Shown: positions 12,762 to 39,833, counted from the first letter of the stretch. The stretch is DNA of 64,000 bases from Misgurnus anguillicaudatus (GCF_027580225.2 NC_073348.2:26430501-26494500), one strand, 5' to 3'. Notes: a model not told the origin generated them from the letters alone. Translations and numbers: made by a program.

Positions 12762-13740
12762 CATTTATTTCTCCTGCATGTAAAAAGTCCCGAGACCTCC
12801 TTGGTTTTTAGTTCGGAGCTCTTGTTGGTCCTCAAGACAACCATTAATATGGGATTGGATCACAAATATGAATGAATCAGGTTGTGAGACTGCACTGACC
12901 TTTTTGTCCCGTGGACATCTTTTACAGTAAACTACTGAATGTTAATCTATCCCTGAATACTGACACAGTCAATGTAAACTGATTAGGGTGCTTGAAGTTG
13001 TACTGAATGAAATTTATCCGTTCATCTATTTACTAACGGTTGACTTTATTATGTCTTTTTGACTGAATTTACAGTCGCTCGTAAGCTTGTATTTATTGTG
13101 TTGTAGTGCACAGTAATCAATGCATGTTTGTCTTGAAAGATCATTATGTCCTTGCTGTGTATGTTTTGTGATGCTGTAACTGTAGCATAGAGAATATAAT
13201 ACTAAGGAATGGAAAGAATTTATATATAACACATTTGTATTCACTTTGAGGAGCGGGGATGAATAATAAACATCTTTAAAAAAGGAACTAAATACATTTT
13301 TGATTATTTTTCTATTCACAGTAATTCAGTTTCTGCATGTTAACGTGATTTTGTAGTCTGTGAAATAGGGTTTTTGAAACCATGTGTACCTTCTTAACCA
13401 AATTATGCACTGAAAAAAGTTGACTAAACAAAATGTAAAAATTGTAGTGTCAACTTATTTTTTTTATTTAACTCAAAATTTTAAGTCAATCAGGTAACTT
13501 AATTTTTTAAGTTGAAAAAATACATCTTTTTATAGTGTGATGTAAATTTTGTTATTTGTAAAAAAGCTTTTTACAAAAAAGTTTTATTTAAATTGTTAAA
13601 GAATGTGGTTTGGTTATAATGTTTATAGATGCGTGTATATGTGTGTGTACGGGGACACCTATTCAAATTCTCAATCTCACTTTTACTTTGCTTTCTCTGT
13701 CGTTCATTCTTTACCACAAATAAGCAGTTTGTTTCACCTC

Positions 13741-13993
13741 AGGGTGTGTTTTACCTGAGGGTGTGTTCCTTTGGAGACATTCAGTCTTGACAAACAAAGA
13801 GTATAGAGTCAGCGAGGTAAGAAGATTACGATGCCATTTTACAGGAACTAATAGATCGAATAATCACATCATGGTGCAAGTGGTAGAACAAAAAATGCAA
13901 TGATTCATTCGTGTCCTGAGACTTGAGTGGATTTTAAGAGGGCAAGGATACACCTGTTAAATATGGAGATATATATTAAACCATAACATTCAG
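13741..13993 (+). other. Candidate slc46a3 5' UTR exon(s)
   Basis: Two good splice donors, GAG|GTAAGAAG after 13816 and CAG|GTAAGAAT after 13993, occur upstream of the slc46a3 start codon. The coding exon is preceded by an acceptor at 14874-14875, so at least one untranslated upstream exon is expected. Which donor is used, and where transcription starts, cannot be decided from sequence. Confidence 0.3.
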
Positions 13994-14317
13994 GTAAGAA
14001 TCATTAAACCTCCTACTGTAAGATGTATTTCAAGTTAAATGTTCTTTATCTTTATGTTACATGTAATAATTTCTATTTATGATTTTTACTTTAGATTTGT
14101 TTATATTCTTTGCACATTTCTCAAATGTACAGTTGCAGGAATATAAGATCAAAACCAAACCAAGTCATAATCTCAAAATGTTCCTCGTGGCATTGTTATT
14201 GTGACCTTAAAGCAGTCCTATAGGCTAACTCTCTTGCTCAGGGGCAAAATCCTTTTATATTAAATCCACAATGAGCTATGTATGGAAGTAACTCTATTTT
14301 ATTAAGTAACAAAGTTT

Positions 14318-14437
14318 CTGTAGCTTAGTTGTGTATTGCGTAAACGGGACAAATGGTTGTGGGTTCCATCCGAATTTAAAATGTATACCTATAGGCAGCA
14401 TCTGCCAAATGCAGGAATATAAATGTAAATCTATAGC
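14318..14437 (+). repeat. tRNA-derived SINE
   Basis: Contains an A-box-like TAGCTTAGT, a B-box region GGTTGTGGGTTCCATCC, and a tail with CATCTGCCAAATGCAGG...AAATGTAAAT, the usual order of a cyprinid tRNA-derived SINE. About 450 bp before the slc46a3 start codon. Confidence 0.65.
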
Positions 14438-14628
14438 AGGCTTAAGCCTGAGGGCAACTCTAAAATAAGTTAGTGTAAGCAAATTGTAAATGCATAGACT
14501 TGAGTTGGCATTACTTAAGAGTCCAAGGTTAAAAACATAAAGTATTATAGGACAAACAACCATAAAAGAAGTTCAAAATACACAAAAATGTGTTAACTGT
14601 GCTAATTTACCTGTTATTACACTGAAAA

Positions 14629-14804
14629 AAATTATTCATTGAATTTAATAATTTTTTTAAGGTAAGTGGTTGCAATCAATTTATTTAAGCTACATTTAAA
14701 CAAAAAAGATTAGTAAAGTAAAATAAAATATAAAACTTTTGTTTAAATGTAGCTTAAATAAATTGATTGCAACCACTTACCTTAAAAATATTTTTTTTCA
14801 GTGT
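14629..14804. mobile_element. Palindromic MITE, family P copy 1
   Basis: Ends ACACTGAAAAAAA and TTTTTTTCAGTGT. Arms of about 75 bp contain GGTAAGTGGTTGCAATC and its complement GATTGCAACCACTTACC, separated by a short AT-rich loop. A relative with an internal duplication is at 50481-50744. Confidence 0.85.
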
Positions 14805-14889
14805 ATTAAATGTTGTATTGCTATGTGTCAAAACACTTAACATTTCCCTCCTCTAGTTCCTTTTTCCTGGTCCAGAAACAGGAAGTGGG

Positions 14890-17800
14890 ATGGGTCGTGT
14901 GTACCTTATAGAGCCAGTGGTAGGCTTGTATGCATTTACCATGTTTATGACCTACCCGCTGCTCCAGCAGTATGTGTACCGTAGACTGTGGCTTCAGCTG
15001 AGCGGCACACCCTACCCGGCCGAAAGTCTGTCTCACTGCTCAAACAACCACACCAATGTGTCCATACATGAGGTGAGACATCACAACCGTCATATATATT
15101 AGTCATATACTGTATACAGTACTGGTGATTAAAACAGATCAGAAATAGACTGCTTAAAAAGCTGAACTAGTAGAAGGCATTGTTATTCATGGATTTGTAT
15201 TAAAGGTGCAATGTGGGACTTTGAGAAGGATCTTTATAATATACATAACTATATTATTAGTATGTATAAAGACCTTACATAATGAGCTGAATTGTTTTAC
15301 TACCTTAGAATGAGCCGTTTTTATCTACATACGCGGGTCCTCTTACAAGGAAGTCGCCATTTCGCGCCACCATGTTTCTACAGTAGCTCTAAACGGACAA
15401 ACTGCTGTACAGATCGTGTTTTGTCACAACGTGTCTCAGACAATGACGTTTTAGTCCTGTGGTGGCTACCATAGCTTCTTTATACATTTTGAAAGGGAGG
15501 GGTGAGCCAACATGATCTCATGGCAAGTCGTGTTATAGTCACGAAAAATGTGATTATAATGTCCATAGCATGAAATTCACTCTATAAATATAAATAGTTT
15601 CTCGTGTCCGTGGCACAAATTCTTTTTTGTGTCATTTTATGTATTGTTTTCTCATTTTTTTTCTTTTTTTAATCATTGTAGGTTGGGGTTGGGGTTAGAT
15701 TTGGGGTTGGGGTTAGGTTAAAATCAAATCTAAATTTATTTATATAGCACAAATTCATACATCAAGGCAATTCAATGTGCTTTACTAACACAAGCAAAAC
15801 TAATAAAAACATCACTGAAAAAATACAAGATACACACAAACACAAGAATGATTCAAAGGTAATGAAATAAGAAAAATATAAACACTGTGAGGCTGAACAG
15901 TATAGCTATGTTTAAGAGCTCAGTAATAAGCACAGGAAAAAAAATAATGTTTTTAACTTTTAAAAATAAATACATTTGGGGCACATCTAAGTTCTTCTGG
16001 TAGTTTGTTCCAATCGTGTAGAGCAGAGATGCTAAAAGCAGCTTCTCCATGTTTTGTTCTAACTCTGTGCTCCACTTGCTGACCTGAGTTTGTTGATCTA
16101 AGAGTCCGGGTTGGTTTATATTGTTCAAACATTTCAGAAATATACTTAGGTCCTAAACAATTTAGCGCTTTATAAACTAAAAGCATCGATTCTATAACTG
16201 ATAGGAAGCCAATGCAAAGTTTTTAGAACGGGTGATTTGCTCTATTCTCTTAGTCCTGGTTAATAATCTAGCAGCCGAATTTTGAATAAGCTGCAGTTGC
16301 TTTATAGTTTTCTTCGGAAGTCCAGTGAACTGGAAAAATGCTTGGATCAGCTGCTCTGGGTCTTTCAAGCCTTTGATTCTAGATACGTTCTTCAAATGAT
16401 AGAATGCTGTTTTGGTGACTGCTCTGATATGACTATTAAAAGTGAGATCTGAATCTATCAGAACACCAAAATTACGTACTTGATCCCTGTTTTAAAAGCA
16501 CAAGAATCTAGTTCTTTTATAATACTTGCTCTTTTGTTTTTGTCACAAAATACAATAACCTCAGTTTTATCTTGGTTTAATTGTAAAAGTTTTTTGATTC
16601 ATACAGATTTTTATTTGCTCTATACTGTATTATTTGCTATATACTGCACAAAGAATCTATTGAGCTATTGTCATCTGATTCAAGAGCCATGTACATTTGA
16701 GTGTCATCAGCATAACTATGATAATTAATTTTATTATTCTGTAGAATCTGACCTAACAGTAACATGTAAAGATTAAACAAAAGTGGTCCGAGAACTGATC
16801 CCTGTGGGACTCCACAAGTCATATCCACCCTATACGATTCAGAATTTCCAAAGTAACTCCGACCATGCAGGTAAGATCTGAACCAATCAAGGACTGCCCC
16901 GGAGACTCCTACCGAGGTTTCCAGCCTGTCTATAAGAGTTCTATGAGTTACAGTGTCAAATGCTGCACTGAGATCTAATAGAACCAGAACTGTTATTTTG
17001 TCAGAGTCAGTATTCAGCCGTACATCATTTAAAACTTTGATTAGGGCAGTTTCAGTACTACGATGTGGTACTTTTATGTATTGGTTTCTACATGTTTCTC
17101 TTCGGCTCTAAAACTATTCTCGCCTGCAGTTGGGGTTTGGGTTAGGATGTCTAAAAATGTAACAGAAAGTGATTTTAACCCCAACCCCAAGCGACAACGG
17201 TAAGAAAATAGGAAAAAAAGTAACGAGAAAACAATACATATATTAACAATAGGGTTCTGGCCCTAAAAATGACACAAAAAAGAAAGTTGTGCCACGGAAA
17301 TGAAAAATTATTTATAGAAATACGTGCAAGTGACACAAAAAAGACATTCATGCTCAAGGCAGGAAAAAAGCTGAATTTTGTACAATGGACACAAATAAAT
17401 TAATCACATTTTTCGTGACTATAACACAACTTTCCGTGAGATCAGTTTGGGTAAGCTGTGGACTAAGCCTTTGGTTGCAATTCACTCATTCTCACCACAA
17501 GATGCCGCTAAAAGTCCCAAATTGCACCTTTATATACACCAAATATTTGCGACCCAGGCTAAAGTCTTATAATTTTATTACTTGTATGAGATTAGGAGCA
17601 TTAAAGTTTAATTACACTCATTGATTTCAATTTGTGACATAAGTCAGTATTAAAGGTATCAAGGTTATGTTTTCAATGAATGACATTTACATTGTATATA
17701 ATTTTATGAAGAAAACAATAACACACACACACACACATACATACCCAAAAGATTTTAGCTGTGTTTTCAGAGCCTGGGTTTTGTCTTCATGTACTGGCTA

Positions 17801-20800
17801 ATAACTACGATATAGTTTGCTTAGTCACTAAAGTTTATATTGATGACATCTACAGTAGATGTGGAGAACCGGTTATGTCTGTTGACCATTTAAGAGATCA
17901 AGTTAAGTTATATGATTATAGCTTATAACTGGAAAAATGCTTGTCAGGTTATTTGATCCATTTTAGCCTATTCGCCTACCATTGTATTTCTCACAAATCC
18001 ACAGAGCTTTTTCCATGGCTAAGAATTGCAATAACATACAGTTGGAGACTTGTCCTGTCTTGTGCACTATTAATGTTTGTGATTTTACTATAAGTAAACA
18101 CTATAAATAATTTTGACTACCCTACAAATTCTGTTTTTCTCTTCCCTCATCCAGGCAGTACAGAAGGAGACGTCTATTTTTCTTCTCCAATGTGAACTTT
18201 TCTTCCTCATCCCCAGTCTTGTATCTGCCTTGCTCCTGGTCTCATACAGCGACTACCGTGGGCGTAAAGTGGCCATCATTCCCCCCCTCGTAGGTGATGC
18301 TCTATTCACCCTGAGCTATGTTATAGTCAGCCGGTACTCCTTTAACCTCAAATACCTGCTAGCTTCCTCCTTCCTAACCGGCATGATGGGAGGACCCACG
18401 TCTCTGATCGGAGGATGTTTCGCCTATGTGGCCGACCTCTGCGGAGAAGATCCAGAGGGACGCAAGACTGTCCGAATGGCTCGTCTAGACATGATTCTCG
18501 GTGTGTTGTCCGGCTTAGCTTCTCTTTGTACTGGATTCTACATTAATGCAGCTGGATTTACCTGGCCCTTCCTCACTGCATTTCTTATGCATCTTCTGAA
18601 TCTCTGCTACGTCATGGGGGTTTTGAAAGAGTCCCTGGTTTTGTCTACATCCAACCCAACCAATGATGTTCCTCGGGTACATGGGTCTCAAGCTTTGGCC
18701 GCTCGCTTGCAGGGTGTTTACTTACTGTTTGCGGCTTCCACGCGGAGAAGGAACGTATTGCTGTTGCTCCTGCTTACCGCTTTTGCGTTTTATAAGGTAA
18801 TTGAGTTTTAGTCTGGCTTCAGTTAAAAGATTTGTATGAATAAATGAAAAGCCCTCATCAAGACCCCAAACGAATTCATTTTAAAGAGACAATAAGTAGG
18901 ATTTACCCCCATGAAATTGTATTTTGCATTCAAACGAACAGTGCTCTCTAGCGCCTCGCTTTTCCAAATGCGTGTTGCAACTACGGTAGCCATTATGTAC
19001 TCACTGATCTCCTTGTCGGGTTCAGCTAGTTCACGTGTTCTGAATGAAACGTGTTGGTAGTGCTTTTTGTCCCTCACTGCTATTATAGTTTATCAGTATA
19101 GCGGAACGACATGGAAGCCTCCTTGGACTTACCCGTTCAATGTAAGTAAAGCTTACAAAGAAAAGTAAGATCACTGGCAGAGGTCATTTGACACCAACGA
19201 GGACATATTTATGAATAAAGACATTGATTTTGATTAATGAAACACTTAAAACCCTACTTACTGTCCCTTTAAGTGAAGCTCAAAGATGAGAATTGAATCA
19301 TATTTAAAGCGTTGAGATGACACTGCCATCTTTTTGTTTTATTGCAGTTCTCCATACAGGGTGGCATGTCTATCTTTATTTTGTATGAATTAAACACTCC
19401 CCTGTGTTGGAGCGAGGTGCTGGTGGGATACGGCTCGGCTCTCTCCACCGCAATCTTCCTGGTCAGTTTTGCCGGTGTGGCGCTGCTATCACGCTGTCTG
19501 CGTGATGGCTACATCATCCTGTTGGGCCTGATGTCTGTGGCAGCCGGCCTCATCATGACAGCGTTTGCAAAGACTACCCTGCTTATGTTCCTTGGTAAGA
19601 CTGAGTTTAGATATCTCGAGTGTATAGGAATATGGGTGGACAAATGGATAGAATATTTCATGTCTTATTTATTGCAGTTCGACTGCCTTTGCTGCTGTCT
19701 ATAATGCCGATACCTGTCCTTCGATCCAAGATGTCCAAATTAGTGGCTGGATCGGAACAAGGTAAGAACAGAATAAGTTTAAAATTAATAAATGTATTAC
19801 ATTGCAATTATTCATTAATTGTACTCATTTGTACGCATTCCTCAATAATCCTTGATCTTCCCTATTTACTTAATAATTGATGAATCCGGCATATTTTGTG
19901 TACAGGTGCCATGTTTGCTTGTGTAGCCTTTGTGGAGATTCTGAGTGCTGGCGTTTCATTTGCGATGTTCAGCAGCATCTACGCAGCAACACTGTCCTGG
20001 TTTTCCGGGTTTACCTTTCTGTTGGCTGCGAGCTTCAGTCTTATACCAGCTACACTGATATGGTAAATAACCCACCCTTACATCCTACACTGTCAGAAAT
20101 ATGGGCAAAATATGTACACCAGCTGTCACCGGGACAGTACCCTTTCAAGTGGACCTTGGTGAAATAGAGTGGACCATAATATCTACTTTTTAATTACATA
20201 ATTTTATATAGTAGTGGTTAAATGGATTGCATTATGGATTTTTAGTCATGGGATTTAAGTAAAAAAAGGGGGTGGGGAAAATAAATTCATGAAATTATAA
20301 GCATATGAAAATAAAAAAAGAACAAATTCAAAAATAAAGTAAGGTCTAACAGTAGTATTTAGGTACAGAAATAAAATCAAATGAATAAAATTGTAAGCTG
20401 ATTTTCCTTTTGTCACTTAAAGGGACAGTCCACTTTTTTGAAAATATAATTTTAGGGGAGCTCATTTTCCAGCTCCCTTATAGAGTTAAACATTTGATTT
20501 TTACCGTTTTGGAATCCATTCAGCCGATCTCTGGGTCTGGCGCTACCACTTTTAGCATAGCTTAGCATAATCCATTAAATCTGATTAGACCATTAGCATC
20601 ACGCTCAAAAATAATAATATTTTTCCTATTTAAAAACTTGACTCTTCTGTAGTTACAATTTGTACTAAGACCAAGACTAACATGCTTTAGAAAAACACAT
20701 AGACTGGTGTGTATCTTGAGAAAAATCAATGGCACAGGCATATTTTAATCTTAATCTGTCTGTGCTAGATATTTTCAGCTGAGACAGCTCAAACATTTGT

Positions 20801-21701
20801 TTTAGTCTTGGACTAGTCATAAGCCTTGTCTGTTAAAAGATTATTAAAGATTAAACCAGGGAAATGATGATTAAATAAATACACTTAAAGTTTTGAATTT
20901 AAAATGTTATTTTTTATTTAATGCTATTTTTTTAAAGTATCTTAGTAAATAATTATTTAATACCACATGTTAAATTCTATTAAAGGATTCTATTATAATA
21001 TTTTACTATTTTCTTACCTTAACAAATTAATACATACCTACCATTCTTCAATGCGTGCACCTAATTCACGACGTGTGTACAGCGCGTCGTGAATGTGCCA
21101 GCATCCAGCCCAGCCCCATTCACTCCCCAGGATCCAAACAGGGGTGAACCCAGAAGCCACCAAGGTCGAAGTGCTGCAAACTAAGTGCTCTTCTGCCATA
21201 CAATATAGTTATCATTTTTTATTTGCTTAAACGTTTTAATTTATGCCACCATATTTACTCATGTAACTACTCATGTAACAGTCTTTAAATAGGAAAAACA
21301 TTTGGTGGCTTCTAAATTCATCCCTGCCTGAAACCCAAGGAATGAATGGGGCCAGGCCAAATGCCAACACATTCACAACACGCTGCACAAAGATTAAGTG
21401 CACACATTGAAAATAGATAGGTATGTATTAATTAGTCCAAGCCGAGGTAAGAACATAGCAAAACACCGAAAAACGGTGGTGTTTTCCTTTAAGACCCCCT
21501 CATACCCCTCATCTCTCTCTCAATATTATGGACTGTGTTTTGCCATTGTAAACACAACTCACATTTTCTTCATCTAGTTTATCATAACATACTGTAAACA
21601 TTTCCCGCAGTGTTGTTCTATGTCTGCGTCTGGATGAATATGAGGAATCCAACATACTTATAGAAGATAATAACACAGAAATCTTTGAGCTGCCACCATG
21701 A
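14890..21701 (+). CDS. slc46a3: slc46a3, solute carrier family 46 member 3 (lysosomal MFS transporter)
   Basis: Six coding exons: 14890-15072, 18155-18796, 19348-19594, 19678-19761, 19906-20062 and 21611-21701 (stop TGA 21699-21701). They give 467 residues, close to about 460 for the family. All phases close. It is a multi-pass MFS transporter. The first exon gives the N-terminal helix and a luminal loop with N-glycosylation sequons NHT (residue 53) and NVS (56). The large second exon carries the DYRGRK loop between TM2 and TM3, typical of this fold. Exons 4-5 contain LRSKMSKLV and GAMFACVAF, SLC46A3-like blocks. The last exon encodes a short acidic tail with no basic or hydrophobic block. 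SLC46A3 acts in lysosomal export of steroid- or maytansine-type conjugates; that role is from family knowledge. If the exon ending at 20062 is not spliced, the frame stops two codons later (20064), which would lose the tail. Intron 1 holds a transposon nest. Confidence 0.93.
15507..17448. mobile_element. DNA element with inverted ends, itself carrying a LINE fragment
   Basis: Left end CCAACATGATCTCATGGC...GTTATAGTCACGAAAAATGTG is mirrored at the right by CACATTTTTCGTGACTATAAC...CCGTGAGATCAG. Both arms also contain GTTGGGGTTAGG-type simple repeats (15680-15720, 17130-17190). Inserted into MITE G and interrupted by a LINE fragment. Confidence 0.7.
15724..17110 (-). mobile_element. L2-like LINE, 5'-truncated reverse transcriptase fragment
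   Basis: Read on the minus strand, the sequence encodes a decayed non-LTR retrotransposon ORF2 end. It has LLDLSAAFDTV near 16990, GVPQGSVLGPLLFNLYM at about 16810, the catalytic YADD box at about 16715, and then the C-terminal region with LLVYKALN near 16180. Stops and frame changes divide it, so it is inactive. The 3' end (about 15724-15760) resembles the short conserved tail that L2-type elements share with SINEs. Its sequence types it as fish L2/Maui-like rather than L1. Confidence 0.8.
17717..17742. repeat. (AC)n microsatellite
   Basis: About ten AC units followed by ATAC units in intron 1 of slc46a3. Confidence 0.85.
18893..19272. mobile_element. MITE (AAAGAGACAATAAGTAGG...CTTACTGTCCCTTT)
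   Basis: Mirrored ends, with the inner CCTACTTACTGTCCC matching the complement of the left end. Lies between slc46a3 exons 2 and 3. A related element with similar ends is at 27324-27605. Confidence 0.6.
20419..20668. mobile_element. Half copy of MITE family N
   Basis: AAAGGGACAGTCCACTTTTT and the following 230 bp (TTTAGCATAGCTTAGCATAATCC block) match one arm of the complete element at 45902-47818. The opposite arm is missing. In slc46a3 intron 5. Confidence 0.7.
20983..21492. mobile_element. MITE family I, copy 2 (left end lost)
   Basis: Right terminus ACGGTGGTGTTTTCCTTT and the internal TTCAATGCGTGCAC block match 11534-12143; the left terminus is degraded. It ends about 120 bp before the acceptor of the last slc46a3 exon. 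Confidence 0.65.
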
Positions 21702-22066
21702 AAAATGGGGAATTCCTGATGAACACTTTGGATTTCAACACTTTTCCATCTCTGGTGTAAGCTTCCTACAGTGCTACAGTGATTTGATAAATGCAATGTA
21801 AAAGTTGTCTGTTTGGTACCTCAAGTCAATGGTGCAACATGGTTACAGAACCAATCAACATCTATTTAAGACTACTTATTCTTAAAGGTAAATGTGACTA
21901 TGGACATTTAAAAATAGAAAAAATAAGATTTAGATTTTATTTTGCACAGAGGACATTTACATGTAACTTTGTATGTATTTGGCATATTACTTTTGGTAAC
22001 ATATTTATATGGTATATTTTTGTTTTTAAGTTACTTTTTCTGTTGTACATAAAATGAACTCTTGAA

Positions 22067-22072
22067 AATAAA
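22067..22072 (+). terminator. Probable slc46a3 polyadenylation signal
   Basis: AATAAA about 365 bp after the slc46a3 stop codon and about 105 bp before the stoml3 stop codon on the opposite strand. It fits a short 3' UTR ending between the two convergent genes. Confidence 0.45.
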
Positions 22073-22175
22073 TGGAATATGTATAAAACATGCTATTTCA
22101 GAAAATTATTCAAGATTTGGAAATAAATTATTCTTTTAAATATCTGTAAATAAATCCATAAAAACATTCCAGCGA

Positions 22176-29300
<7,125 letters not shown>

Positions 29301-29720
29301 ATAATGTGGTGCTACCTAGGACGTGTGGTACTGTAGGTGACACTGAGTTTGTGAGGAGCTGTAAAAGGCAGAGATCTATTTGTACTTCCTGTGAGGGGTG
29401 CGGCCTTATCTACAATACCATTAGAAGATCATTTACAGACACTAATGGTCTTATGACACAACCACATGATGTTTGTGATGATTATGATTATTGCGATTTC
29501 TCTAATAGACACACTCTGTTAATCTACTCTTAATATATTTATATATAGCATCAAGTACTTTAATGTGTCAAGCCAGTCTGCAGCTGAATATTTTAAAGAA
29601 ATTGTATTTTGCCAGGTCCTTGTGAATCAAATAAACAATATCAGCCATAAACCAAATTGTACAACTTTATATTTTTTCTTTCTATAGATGCTTTAATCTG
29701 AAACTATTTACATTTCATTT

Positions 29721-29857
<137 letters not shown>

Positions 29858-31051
29858 AAAGAGTTTCGTTGCAAAACGAGATAAATCCGGTTTTTAACAT
29901 TTTTGTCAAAACATGTTTATTATTATGTTATCATGTTATTTGAATTGATGATGATGGTGTTGCTAGCACCTATACTAAAATGTACCAAAAGCTTTATTGT
30001 ACAACCGAGTATATACAGTTCCAATCATGTATAAGTGTATTTTTGGGTTTACATGGCTTTATTTGAAATATTTATAATGTAATTATGATCCATTTTGTGT
30101 GTCTAGGAATAGGAGGAGATTGCTTTGCCAACATGTGACTGCTGTATGTCACAATACAATGGAAGAAAAACTAAGGTTGCGTTCAAAACAGGATATTTCC
30201 CAACAGAAGGGCACTTCGGGAAAGAGAACACCACATAAACAGTCGCTCCGGATAAATAGAAAATTAATTTGTTTTTTGCTCTATTCGCAAAGTGTATTTT
30301 ATTTGGCCATGGTATGAGACACAATTGCACCACTTCCTCTCTTGAGTTTACTCATTAAGAAGTTGGTCTTTGAAGGGCCTAGGCATAGGGATGAACCTTT
30401 CAGATTAGTATGCGGGGTAAATCAAGGGTCAAGTGGAAACTTCTTTTTTATTGTATATGAATATAGATAACAACAATAGAGATATAACATTACATTGCAC
30501 ATTAATTCCATTAGTATTCAGTGTTAAATAGGTCGAGTGGAAACTTGTAGAGTCTCATGACTGTGATGTGTTAACAGTCTTTTATGAGTTTGTCATAACA
30601 CATAAACTTCACCTTTTACCTACAAGCTGTGAAATGCAGCTGCTGTAACGTGACCAAAGTCTTGGGTGGAAAACAAATAATAAACTAATGTAACATTCTT
30701 GTTATTTAAAATTAACTTTTAAGTTATTTTATAACCTAAATACAACTCCAATGAGGCAGACACATGGATCACAGCGCCCCCTAAAGTGTGGTTCAGGGTT
30801 TTTTTTTAACATTCTGACTTTCATTGTTTGCAAGAAGCATCTTTGCAACCGTTTACGGTTTTGTCCAAAGTGGATTTTTGGCCAAAAAAAATGCTTGCAT
30901 GTACTTGGAGGGTTTTGCTGCAAAATACAGTCAAATTTGTTAAAAACCAACGAAAGAAATTACTGAACCTAAACATAAGAGCCTGATAAAAAATTCTAAT
31001 TTACAAGAAAACTTTGTGCACTTGGTTATACATCTGAACTCCTCGTTTGTT

Positions 31052-31783
31052 AAAGGATTACTCCACTTTCTTAAAAAATTCCAGATAATTTACTCACCGC
31101 CATGTCATTTAAAATGTTTATGTTTTACTTTGTTTAGTCAAGAAGAAATTAAGTTTTTTGAGGACAACATTCCAGAATTTTGATTTTTCATTTTAATAGA
31201 CTTTATCGGACCTCAACGGTTTACAGTTTCAATGCAGTTTAAATTTGCAGTTTCAACCCATCTTCAAAGGTCTCTAAATGATCCCAAACGAGGCATAAGG
31301 GTCTTATCTAGCGAAACGATTTTCATTTTTGGCAAGAAAAATAAAAAAATTGTCCTTTTAAACCACAACTTAAATAACACATAATTGTGTAAGCACATGG
31401 AAAGGTCACGCGTTACTTAAAACGCACACTTGTGGACAATTTTAAACAATAAACTGACACAAGGACATTAATTGGTATCATTCGACATACAACAACATCA
31501 GAACGATCCTCTTTCTCCACCAATGGGGCGGTAGTTTCGCATACGTTATCATGGCCTTTTGATGACGCATTACGTGAGGTCACGCAGGCGCATCACACGG
31601 CCAGTGCAAGACGAGAAGTTGTGGTTTAAAAGTGCATTTTTTTTGCCAAAAATGACAATCGGTTCACTAGATAAGACCTTTATGCCTCGCTTGGGATCGT
31701 TTAGAGCCCTTTAAATCTGCGTTGAAACTGCAATTTTAAACTGCATTGAAACTGTAAACAGTTGAGGTCCAATAAAGTCTATT
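31052..31783 (+). mobile_element. Foldback DNA transposon, copy 2
   Basis: Left end TTAAAGGATTACTCCACTTT. The left arm at about 31195-31330 is mirrored at about 31640-31783 (GGTTCACTAGATAAGACC against GGTCTTATCTAGCGAAACG). The outermost right arm is lost. Same family as 1-676, with its centre in the opposite orientation. Confidence 0.8.
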
Positions 31784-31865
31784 TTATTGAGTTTAATGCC
31801 TGTAATGCATTAGCAAACATGAACTAACAATAAACAATACTTCTATATAGTATAGTATAGTATAA

Positions 31866-31894
<29 letters not shown>
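31866..31894. repeat. (GT)n microsatellite
   Basis: About 14 GT units following TATAG repeats. Confidence 0.9.
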
Positions 31895-31897
<3 letters not shown>

Positions 31898-33034
31898 ATT
31901 GAATAATTTTAGTTCATATCAATTGCAGGGTTTTAAAATGCTGATTTTTTTTATCAATGTGAACATTAGGTAAAGTTCATATTAGCTAATACATTTAATA
32001 ATGTTAACAAATGCAACCTTGTTGTAAAGCGTTGCCCAATATTCTAATAATGAAACGCACACATTAATGCAAAATTCATGTTAATTAAGTCATTTGCATA
32101 GTAGTTGCCTTTCCTGATAGTAGTACTGGCATTGGATCATTAATATTCTTCCTTGGGGTTTGCAATGTTCTCTAAAGTCCTGAACAGAAGAAATATTATG
32201 CAGACATTCAAAAATGAGAACTAAAAAAAAACAGAAGTTTCTGAAGAAAAAACTCTTTTTATTTCATTATACTGTTAGAACATACTAGACTAATCCTATC
32301 ATATTATATTATATTATATAATAATGGTGGAAACAAATGGAGTTCTGCAGACTCTATGCAGTGGTCTGCACATCTTACAGTATACATGCAGACTGTGTGG
32401 TACTGAACAAAATTGCACAACTGTGTAAAATCAGTAACAATAAAGTTAACTTAAAATTGCAAAGAGAAAAGAATGTATTAAAAACAAAAAACAACTTCGA
32501 AGAAAATAACAAAACCCAGCTAAAAGTACAAATCGCAAACATTTGTCTTTACCCTTCTCAAAGGGTATTGACATGTACAGTATTTGAAAAAAGTCAAACT
32601 AACTCGCTAAGTGACGTGTCATGATACAGGAAAAACAGTATAGTAAAATTTAGACACCCACACAATTCACAGTTCATCTACTGGTGTATTTTTAAAAAAT
32701 TCATTTATCATTAATAAATGACAGTGTTCATTTTATTAGGATTACTATGACGTTCAAATACGGTTAGGTCCCAATTACTTCTACAAGCAAAAATAATACT
32801 AAAGATAAGTATCCATCTTTATGATTCACATAACACACGCAAACGCTTTCCAGCCCTCAGAAGCATCTTTATCTTCTTTTATACACTTCTAGGAACTATA
32901 GAGGGTGCAGTCATTTCATCATTATTTTGACACACTTTTTTAAAGCACCATATTTCACGGCCCTCATCTTAGTTTCCTCAAATATCATTTACTCACAAAC
33001 ACACTCACACAAAATGTCTTTTCCCCATAAGTAG

Positions 33035-39833
<6,799 letters not shown>

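Larger units (their letters stand above)
9090..13816 (+). other. mtus2 3' UTR and intergenic DNA, MITE-rich
   Basis: About 4.7 kb with no supported coding exon. The first part after the stop is presumably mtus2 3' UTR, but its end cannot be fixed because several AATAAA-type hexamers occur. 10150-10300 is a remnant of a fish repeat rich in GGGTTG/AACCCA. Four discrete MITEs lie at 11534-12143, 12189-12364, 12554-12761 and about 13409-13541. A 136-residue open frame at 10459-10869 is AT-rich and not convincing. Confidence 0.6.
15202..17532 (+). mobile_element. MITE family G, copy 2, split by a nested insertion
   Basis: Left piece from AAAGGTGCAATGTGGGAC at 15202 to about 15506; right piece from about 17449 to CCCAAATTGCACCTTTA at 17532. 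Together they align with the continuous copy at 57581-57932. The 1.9 kb between them is a separate element. Intron 1 of slc46a3. Confidence 0.75.

Noticed and set aside
16480..16728. 82-residue plus-strand frame in slc46a3 intron 1
   Set aside because: Antisense of the LINE reverse transcriptase fragment.
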